Below are positions 1 through 5,518 of a DNA stretch of 11,986 nucleotides, in pieces (position 1 is the first letter of the stretch; each line of letters begins with the position of its first letter). This DNA comes from Polyrhizophydium stewartii (taxonomy: Eukaryota; Chytridiomycota; Chytridiomycetes; Rhizophydiales). The notes beneath the pieces are model-generated. The model was not told where the DNA came from, ran no database searches, and was given only the letters and a program-made list of their open reading frames with translations. Location: assembly GCA_027604665.1 (NCBI GenBank), contig JADGIZ010000547.1, positions 1 through 11,986 on the forward strand. Direction: 5' to 3'. Made by a program: the position numbers and the translations under genes.

Positions 1-1771
1 CCCGCAGCCCGCCCAGCGTCGTCGCCCTCGGCGCTGCTCGGCCACCACGCAGCCGCTCTCTCGGCTGTCGAGGGCCACGCCACCTCCACCTCGGACCCCA
101 TCACCCCGATCTTCCACATGTCCGACGACGAGGATCCTCTCATGCACGTCCCGCCCGCGCGCCGCAACCACCTGGACCTGCCCAGCACCTCCCACCTCCC
201 CCGCGCGCTCTCGGCACTCGATCCCGACGACGACCTCGCCGCCGCCGCCTCCGCCCCGTCGGCTTCCTCGCGGAGATCCATGAAGCACGGCGCCCCCTCG
301 TTCAGCAGCCTGCTCTCGGACGCCTCGTCCCTCGACCCCGTCACGCCCGCCAAGCGCGCCCACAACAACCAGCTCTATCGCCTCGGCCAGGCCCACTCGC
401 ACGACGCCACCACCTCGGACTCGCTCCTCGAGGGCATTGGCACCACCAACAGCCTCGCTGGCTCGCACAGCATGCACACAACGCCGGACGACTCTGCTCT
501 CAATCCGTGGCTCCAGCACCTGCACAACACCCGCATGGCAAAGCTCATGCCAGCCGACTCGGCGGACGCTGCCCCGGGCGCGGATGACACCGCTGCCGCC
601 GCCGCCAAGCCGCTCGGCCCGCGCGAGCGCACCCACAAGTTCTTGATGCTCGAGGATCTCACCGAGGGCATGCGGCACCCATGCGTCCTGGACCTCAAGA
701 TGGGCACGCGCCAGCACGGCGTCCACGCCTCCCAGGAGAAGCGCATGTCTCAGGAGCGCAAGTGCGAGCGTAGCACCAGCAAGCGCCTCGGCGTCCGCAT
801 CGGCGGCATGCAGGTGAGGCATGCCGCAATCTGCCTCGCGAATTCACGCACCCCCGTGTCTCTGCGCCTCAAACTCCTGCGGGAACACGTCTCATCCGCA
901 CGGCCCCTTACTGACCCCCTCGCCCTTGCTCCAGGTCTACAAGCATCAGACCCACTCGTACTTTTATCTCGACAAGTATGTCGGCCGCCAGATCAACGTC
1001 AGCAACTTCAAACAGAACCTGCTAAGCTACCTCGACAACGGCGACATGTACTTGATCGGCTTTATCCCGCGCATCGTCGAGAAGCTGCGCCAGCTCGCGC
1101 AGGTAATTGCCACCATGCCGACCTACCGCTTCTACTCGAGCAGCCTCTTGATCCTCTATGACGGCGACGCGCCAATCGACCCGACCGCGCCGAAGCGCGA
1201 GGCCGACATCCGCATGATCGACTTTGCACATTCGGTCACCAACGCAGATGTGATGCGCGCGCGGCCTCGCACGCCCATGCCCGACGTCCCGGGCTCTGCG
1301 ACCTCGCCACCCTCGGCCGCTACCGGCGAGCTGCCTCCGCTGCCTCCGCTCTCTGCGGTGCCGCCGGCGCTGGCCGTCGCGACCGAAACCCCGACGGCGC
1401 CGTCTCCGGCCGCCGCCACGCCCACACTCTCGGCGTTCGCCCCGGCCACGGCGGACGCACTCGGGCTCAAGACCCTGCCTCCAAACGTTGTCGCCTCGGT
1501 CGCATCGGCTGCTCCTGACGCGGCGCCGACTTCCGCGGATCCAGCTGATGCGCAGCCGCCCTCGCGCGAGATCGTCTACGTCAACTGCCCGCCGACGACC
1601 AAAGGCCCTGACAACGGATATCTGCTCGGCATCCAGACCCTGATTGCCCAGTTTGAAGAGATCCTGCGCGACCTTGGCGACGATCCCAGCGTACTCGATG
1701 CCAATGGCCATGTGTCCAAGCAAGCGCTGTCCAAGACGCGGCGCATCAACGCGGAGATTGGTCTTGTGTGA
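1..1771 (+). CDS. Inositol hexakisphosphate kinase (IP6K/Kcs1 family), 5' end off the window
   Basis: The product is predicted to phosphorylate inositol hexakisphosphate to the pyrophosphate IP7. Exons are 1-813 and 935-1771, joined in phase 0 across intron 814-934, giving 549 visible residues. The frame is open to the left edge, so the true start is probably upstream; the ATG at 118 has a poor context. Residues 1 to about 200 are Ser/Ala/Pro-rich and look disordered. Family landmarks follow: the inositol-binding motif PCVLDLKMG (residues 227-235, PxxxDxKxG), the stretch LGVRIGGMQ then VYKHQTHSYFYLDKY across the splice junction, SSSLL (339-343), and the metal-binding IDFAHS with Asp at about 367. 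The C-terminal GPDNGYLLGIQTLI element (from about 495) is typical of the family. Between IDFAHS and that element lies a Pro/Ala/Thr-rich insert of about 120 residues, far longer than the usual linker. Kinase identity is secure; IP6K rather than another inositol polyphosphate kinase is likely from the GPDxGY end. Confidence 0.93.
814..934 (+). other. Intron 1 of the IP6 kinase gene
   Basis: The donor GTGAGG follows GGCATGCAG, the branch site is TACTGACC at about 909-916, and the acceptor is GCTCCAG at 928-934. Removing the 121 nt joins GGMQ to VYKHQ in frame, as kinases of this family read. The reading frame changes across it, so it must be spliced. Confidence 0.93.
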
Positions 1772-2008
1772 TGGGTCAGCCGCATTTGCACCTGGCCGCT
1801 CGTGGCAGAAACGGTTCTGCTGTTGTGTGTCACTCGAGCGACAGACGAGTAGTTTGGCCAAAGTCTCCTTTTTGTTGGCGCGTGCTGGCATGCGCTGGAA
1901 GCTCTGGCCCAACCTGCAGATGCGTCGGGTTTGATGCGCGCGGCACATGAGCTTTGTGCGGACGTGTATGTGCATGGTGTCGGATGCGCCTCAGTCGCGC
2001 GATGCACA

Positions 2009-2058
2009 TATGTGTTTGCGTATGTGCGTGTGTGTGTGTTTGTGTGTGTTTGTGTGTG
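2009..2058. repeat. GT-rich microsatellite
   Basis: Imperfect alternating GT runs separated by TTTG and GCG interruptions. Alternating purine-pyrimidine DNA of this kind can adopt Z-form. It lies about 240 bp after the kinase stop codon. Confidence 0.9.
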
Positions 2059-2103
2059 AGCTCTGTAAGAGAGCGATTTGGTCGGTGCTGGGACACCGCT
2101 ACT

Positions 2104-2133
2104 TATATACAGACCCTCGCTCTGCGAGCGGTC
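2104..2133 (+). promoter_or_regulatory. TATATA element with adjacent short hairpin, possible promoter of an unseen transcript
   Basis: TATATAC is at 2104-2110. It is followed by an inverted repeat: GACC+CTCGC (2112-2120), loop TCT, GCGAG (2124-2128), one bulged C, GGTC (2130-2133). A TATA-like element is rare in this GC-rich window, but no gene starts nearby. It could serve a non-coding transcript or a distant start for the U1A-like gene, or be chance in an AT-richer stretch. Confidence 0.25.
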
Positions 2134-2380
2134 CCTTCTTCCACTTCTCCTTCTTTCCCAGCCGACCTTGTCCCCAACTTTCTTGCATCGCCTTCTACGT
2201 CACAGCTCTTTTTCCTGCATACACTCCTCCTATTCCTCCCCCCTCCGTTTTTTCCTGCTTTATCATTTGCATCTTTTTGACCTTTCATCGTCTATCTTCG
2301 TCATTTATCATCATCATCATTTTCCTATTTTTTCATCATTGCCATCATCATTATCATCATCGACATCACCAATTTTCTTG
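2134..2380. repeat. Pyrimidine-rich, G-poor stretch with TCA/ATC trinucleotide repeats
   Basis: The + strand is dominated by C and T with very few G. From about 2301 to 2370 it becomes an imperfect TCA array. Base composition differs sharply from the GC-rich coding regions on both sides. No coding function is supported. Confidence 0.75.
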
Positions 2381-2543
2381 ATGCGTGCGCATGAGAATGT
2401 GCACTTTGGCTCCCTCTCTTTTTCCTTTCAATGGATGGGTGTGTGCCATGCACGTGTGCATACACCGGTGGCTCTCGTTTATAGGCTTGCATCTTCTATT
2501 TTGACTCCCTTTTCTCCATCTGGAATTTGGGGACATGACACCG

Positions 2544-2583
2544 CAACACACGCACACACATACACATACACACACACACACAC
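2544..2583. repeat. CA-rich microsatellite, complementary to the upstream GT tract
   Basis: About 40 bp of CA units with CG and TA interruptions. It has the opposite polarity to the GT tract at 2009-2058, so a single transcript containing both could pair across about 490 nt. Confidence 0.9.
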
Positions 2584-2915
2584 CCTCACCTTCCTCCCTC
2601 TCCCGCTCCTTCTCCACCTCTCTCGGCTGCACTTTCATTTCTTGTGGCTCGGCTTTTTGCATGAACCGCCTGTGTTCAAGAAGATGAATATTTTCATCTC
2701 TTATCTTATTGAGCGTTTCGGGTGTGAAAGTCGACGCCACGCAGAGATCCCATAACAGTAATCGCCAAGCAATATCCCGCCCACACTCGGCGCATCGCCT
2801 TACAGCCATCCCCCAGCCGTTGACAGGCTTGGATTGGCTCCGAGGCGAGTTGTGTCTGGCGGCGGCGTCGGCGACACATTTTCGGTCGCGGTTTGCAACG
2901 AAAGCGAGAAGAATA

Positions 2916-4534
2916 ATGAGCCTTCCGCCTGGCGCCGCCCCCGGCGTCGTGCCCGGCGTCGTGCCGGGCGTCGTGCCTGGCGGTGTGCCCGTGATGCCCG
3001 GCGTGTCCGGCGTCCCCGGCGTGCCGCTCATGCTGGGCGGCAAGCCCATGCGCGTGCCCCGTGCCCCGCCGCCGACCGAGGTGCGTGATCACGGCCGTGT
3101 CGGCTTCGGGCTGCGGTTGAGGGGTGGTGTGTGTGTGTGTGTGTGTGTGCGCAGCACAGTGGTGCGGACCGCTGACGGCTGGCTCGTTGCGTGCTGGGCG
3201 TCGGTGTACTCGCTGCGCCTGTCGTGGCGTGTCGTCTCTGCTGTCGTCGTCGTCGTCCTCGCCGCCGTCGTCGACTCGGCTGTCGTCGTCGATATTGGCT
3301 GCGGCTGCGGTTGCGCCGCTGTTGGTTGCTGCCTGCTTCTTGCGCTTGCCGCTTCCTTGCTCGCTCGGCGGGAATGCGGCTGCCCAACAGCCCAAGCCGA
3401 CCCTGTACATTCGCAACTTGCGCGAGATCCGCAACATCAAGGGTGTGTGTGCTGCCGATGCACGGGGGAGGGGGGGGGGAATGCACATGGACGTCAGCCG
3501 ATGCAAGCACGCATCGACCTCGCGGCTGACGATCGCCAACATATGCCGCCTCCCATGGACGCACGCATGCACCCGTTGTGTGTGTGGGTGGTGGTGGTGT
3601 TGCGATTTTACGCAGCCGTCAAGACCGCACTGACGGCCATCTTCTCCAAGTACGGCGAGATCCTGGACATCAAGGTCAAGCGCAACGTCAAGCACCGCGG
3701 CCAGGCGTTTGTTGCCTTTGCGGACGTGGACTCTGCCACGCGGGCCAAGGCCGAGGTGCACGGGTTCCCGCTGTTTTCGATGCCGATGGATATCCAGTAT
3801 GCCCGTGAGCAGTCGTTTGCGAATTCAGAGGTGGACGGCACGATTGAGGAGCACAAGCAGCGGCGGGAGGAGCTCAAGGGTGCGTGTGTGTGTGTGTGTG
3901 TGATTGGCAGGCTCGTTGGTGGCTTTGGTTGTGTCGATGTGGTGCGGCGGGGGATTGTGTGTGGGGTGGGCTGACATGAGCCTCGATTCGGCGCGATACG
4001 CCAGCCCAGCGCATGGCCAGCAAGGCCGAGGACTCGGGCCGCAAGAAGCGCAAGGGTGCGTCGTGCTCGCTGTTGGAGTGGCGTCGGTATGCTGCTGACC
4101 ATGGCAACGACTGGGCAGTTGCGGTCGAGGAGGCCCTGCCGCCCAACAACATTCTGTTTGTGCAGAGCCTGCCCGAGGACGTGACCGAGGAGGCCATCAC
4201 GGCGCTGTTCCGCCCGTGCGTGGCTCTCTCTTTCTCTTGCGGATGCTTGTTTGCATGTGCATGCTTGCGAGTCTGGCTGACGGTGGCGTGCCGCGATTCA
4301 GCTTCATGGGATTCAAGGAGGTCCGTCTGGTCCCGAACCGCAGCGACATTGGTGAGTGCGGCCGCCGCGCTGCGCAGACAAAGACGACTCGCTGGATGGC
4401 TGACGCCCCGCGGCCCTGCAGCGTTTGTCGAGTACGAGAACGAGATTGCGGCGTCGATTGCCAAGCAGGCGCTGCACTGCTTCCGCATGGGCCAGGACAA
4501 GGACGAGATCCGTGTCACGTTTGCAAAGAAATGA
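2916..4534 (+). CDS. U1A/U2B''-type (SNF family) spliceosomal RNA-binding protein, two RRMs
   Basis: A predicted 263-aa component of the U1 and/or U2 snRNP in the nucleus. Seven exons: 2916-3080, 3391-3442, 3616-3879, 4005-4055, 4119-4215, 4302-4351, 4422-4534; their sum is exactly 264 codons with the stop. The start is the only in-frame ATG before the RRMs and has A at -3. Residues 1-55 are a Pro/Gly/Val tail. RRM1 (about 59-134) has RNP2 LYIRNL and RNP1 RGQAFVAF with the family signature AIFSKYGEILDIKVKR. A basic linker contains GRKKRK. RRM2 (184-263) reads LPPNNILFVQSLPE, then GFKEVRLVPNRSDIAFVEY, and ends at AKK, the usual C-terminus of U1A and U2B''. Every motif that crosses a junction is restored by splicing. 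A single SNF-like protein could serve both snRNPs; U1A and U2B'' cannot be told apart here. The acceptor of intron 3 could also be 3980, which adds eight residues in the linker. Confidence 0.93.
2943..2990 (+). repeat. Four tandem 12-bp units encoding PGVV-like repeats
   Basis: Units GGCGTCGTGCCC, GGCGTCGTGCCG, GGCGTCGTGCCT and GGCGGTGTGCCC follow head to tail. They encode the VPG-rich part of the U1A-like N-terminus. Third-position differences between units suggest the array has been kept at protein level for some time. Confidence 0.9.
3081..3390 (+). other. Intron 1 of the U1A-like gene (310 nt), with an alternative internal acceptor
   Basis: The donor is GTGCGT and the acceptor CCCAACAG at 3390, phase 0. 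A GT run at 3127-3149 is followed by AG dinucleotides at 3153-3154 and 3158-3159. From 3160 to 3388 there is no AG at all, and CTGAC lies at 3172-3176. The segment 3160-3390 is also open in the frame of the next exon, so an acceptor at 3159 would add 77 Ser/Ala/Leu-rich residues before RRM1. The distal acceptor is preferred because it gives an ordinary U1A-like protein. Confidence 0.75.
3127..3149 (+). repeat. GT dinucleotide run in U1A-like intron 1
   Basis: An uninterrupted 23-nt GT run ends directly before a GCGCAG acceptor-like site. In RNA it is a UG run of the type bound by UG-specific splicing regulators in other eukaryotes. Confidence 0.95.
3443..3615 (+). other. Intron 2 of the U1A-like gene, with GT and G-run tracts
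   Basis: The donor GTGTGTGTG is itself a GT repeat; the acceptor is TTTTACGCAG at 3615, phase 1. CTGAC at 3526-3530 is the best branch site, with no AG between it and the acceptor. The intron also holds G5-A-G10 at 3464-3479 and a second GT/GGT run at 3575-3600. Splicing joins NLREIRNIK to AVKTALTAIFSKYG, restoring RRM1. Confidence 0.9.
3880..4004 (+). other. Intron 3 of the U1A-like gene, donor inside a GT run
   Basis: The donor GTGCGTGTG runs into a 19-nt GT repeat (3884-3902). The branch site is CTGAC (3971-3975) and the acceptor CGCCAG at 4004. Phase 1 splicing gives EELK-AQRMASKAEDSGRKKRK. The AG at 3980 also keeps frame but is only five bases past the branch site, so it is less likely. 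Confidence 0.8.
4056..4118 (+). other. Intron 4 of the U1A-like gene, 63 nt, frame-neutral
   Basis: Donor GTGCGT, branch CTGACC (about 4095-4100), acceptor GGGCAG. Its length is a multiple of three and it has no in-frame stop, so retention would insert 21 residues (starting ASCSLLEW) before RRM2 without breaking the protein. The good splice signals and the position in the linker favour removal. Confidence 0.75.
4216..4301 (+). other. Intron 5 of the U1A-like gene
   Basis: Donor GTGCGT, branch CTGAC (about 4277-4281), acceptor GATTCAG, phase 2. Splicing joins TALFRP to FMGFKEVRLVP inside RRM2. Confidence 0.9.
4352..4421 (+). other. Intron 6 of the U1A-like gene
   Basis: Donor GTGAGT, branch GCTGACG (about 4399-4405), acceptor CCTGCAG, phase 1. 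Splicing joins NRSDI to AFVEYENE, the conserved RNP1-like strand of RRM2. Confidence 0.93.
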
Positions 4535-4714
4535 AGGCGGGATGGCGTGCTGCTGCGGGCGTCTGATGCGGCGTCGGCCGGGCCAATGCCGCGGCCGCGG
4601 CCGAAGCGGCGCAGCAGCGCGGGCGCCGACGGACGAAACCTCCGGCCCAATCGGAAGCCGCCGAGCGTCTCGGCCGACGCCGCCCTTGCGACGCTTCCGA
4701 TGTTGGCAAGGCGT

Positions 4715-4737
4715 GCGGAAAAACGTGATTTTTCCGC
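4715..4737. promoter_or_regulatory. Perfect 9-bp inverted repeat upstream of a TATA box
   Basis: The arms are GCGGAAAAA (4715-4723) and TTTTTCCGC (4729-4737), around a CGTGA spacer. It is 10 bp upstream of the TATA box at 4748. The symmetry and position fit a binding site for a dimeric transcription factor, which I cannot name. It could alternatively be a stem in the U1A-like 3' UTR, but the A/T arms make a weak terminator. Confidence 0.55.
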
Positions 4738-4747
4738 GTCTCTGGCC

Positions 4748-4755
4748 ATAAAAGG
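4748..4755 (+). promoter_or_regulatory. TATA box of the small orphan gene
   Basis: ATAAAAGG lies 67 bp before the ATG at 4822. With a transcription start about 30 bp downstream it would leave a 5' leader of about 40 nt. It is the only TATA box in the window well placed for a gene. Confidence 0.6.
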
Positions 4756-4821
4756 CGGGCTCGGCCGCCACCCGTCGGCCGACAGCAACCTTCGACGCAA
4801 CCAACTCCACAACCACCGAGC

Positions 4822-5229
4822 ATGTACTTTTCAGCGAACCCCCACATGGGCAGTATCGTCGAGGTCACGAGCGACTGCTCCGCCGCGCACTTCACCTTCC
4901 AGGACGTGCCGTCGTCGCTCGAGTCCGAGTACTGCGAGGACTGCGACGCCGACGCCGACTCGGTCCATGCTCCGCGCAGCGGGCGGATGTCGCTCTCGCT
5001 GTCGCTTCCGTTCACGCGCAGCCGCTCACCGACGCCGCTGTCGGCGTCTGGTTCATCGGCGTCGTCCACGACCAGCTCGGGCACGGGCGGCCGCCTGTCG
5101 CCGGGGGCGTCGGCCGACGATTCGACCGTGACAAGCTTTGAGAGCGTTGCGAGCGAGACACGGGTGGCGCAGCGTGTGGCGCGGCGACCCAAGTGGGTCG
5201 GCAACCTGCTCGGCCGACACTCGGACTGA
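4822..5229 (+). CDS. Small intronless orphan protein, 135 aa, Ser-rich
   Basis: I do not recognise this protein. The start has A at -3 and a TATA box 67 bp upstream. The N-terminus (about 1-35) is mixed, with an acidic patch following (ESEYCEDCDADADS). A low-complexity Ser/Thr/Gly/Pro tract spans about 53-105, with SRSPTPLS-type proline-directed phosphosite candidates. The C-terminal 25 residues are basic (VAQRVARRPKWVGNLLGRHSD) and could form an amphipathic helix. There is no signal peptide, membrane segment or catalytic motif. Coding support is the length, the start context and the promoter elements; open frames are common by chance in GC-rich DNA, so it is plausible but not proven. A regulated, unstable or adaptor-like protein is a guess. 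Confidence 0.55.
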   Translation: MYFSANPHMGSIVEVTSDCSAAHFTFQDVPSSLESEYCEDCDADADSVHAPRSGRMSLSLSLPFTRSRSPTPLSASGSSASSTTSSGTGGRLSPGASADDSTVTSFESVASETRVAQRVARRPKWVGNLLGRHSD

Positions 5230-5518
5230 GAGCTTCCCCCCTCCCCACCGCGAACCAAGCCGCAACTGAACAAGCTCGCACGCGGCGCCACCTGCACAGA
5301 CACGACCCGCCGGCTGGACCGGAGGGCGGCCCGCCGCCACGACTGGCGCGCGCTCTATCCCCTTATCCCCGCATTTCATTTCATTACAGACGAACCGAGT
5401 GCAAGAGGAATGAATATGCTTTCTCTCGCCGTGATTTCACATGCCACGTGATCTGAGCTGCTGATGTGCGACCCACCCGGCCTTGTGCATCTGAAAATCG
5501 CGCTTCCGCCATTGCCCA
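5230..5518. other. Intergenic 289 bp before the RGS gene
   Basis: It contains a pyrimidine-rich acceptor-like segment ending in CATTACAG (about 5382-5389), which may close an unseen 5' UTR intron. It also has the palindrome CACGTG at 5445-5450 and an AAAATCGCGC element near 5494. No coding region is supported. Confidence 0.6.
5445..5450. promoter_or_regulatory. E-box palindrome upstream of the RGS gene
   Basis: CACGTG is the core site of basic helix-loop-helix factors and lies 69 bp before the proposed ATG. A six-base match is easily found by chance, so this is only a candidate. Confidence 0.25.

Larger units (their letters stand above)
1772..2915. other. Gene-free 1.1 kb between the IP6 kinase and U1A-like genes
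   Basis: No convincing coding region was found on either strand; open frames here are low-complexity Cys/Val or Ser/Phe/His translations of repeats. The region holds a GT tract (2009-2058), a TATATA element with a short hairpin just downstream (2104-2133), a G-poor pyrimidine-rich stretch with TCA repeats (2134-2380), and a CA tract (2544-2583). The 3' UTR of the kinase and the promoter and 5' UTR of the U1A-like gene must lie here, but I cannot place their ends. Confidence 0.7.
4535..4821. other. Intergenic 287 bp: U1A-like 3' region and promoter of the small gene
   Basis: It holds the 3' UTR of the U1A-like gene, a GCGGCCGCGGCCG-rich patch near 4590-4605, a perfect inverted repeat (4715-4737) and a TATA box (4748-4755). 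No coding region is supported. Confidence 0.7.

Noticed and set aside
1022..1975. A 317-codon minus-strand open frame opposite the IP6 kinase
   Set aside because: Arg-rich translation of a GC-biased complement, covering the conserved IDFAHS and GPDNGY regions of the real gene.
1947..2755. Open frames of 108 to 225 codons in the repeat-rich intergenic region
   Set aside because: They translate GT, CA, TCA and pyrimidine tracts into Cys/Val, His/Thr and Ser/Leu/Phe runs. There is no start context, domain or codon bias.
2709..2915. Extension of the U1A-like frame upstream of the ATG at 2916
   Set aside because: The frame is open but contains no ATG before 2916 (2709 is a TTG). It is more likely the 5' UTR.
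3160..3390. Treating 3160-3390 as a constitutive coding exon of the U1A-like gene
   Set aside because: It is in frame, but it would place 77 Ser/Ala/Leu-rich residues before RRM1, and the AG-free segment with CTGAC fits the 3' end of an intron better. Kept as a possible alternative form only.
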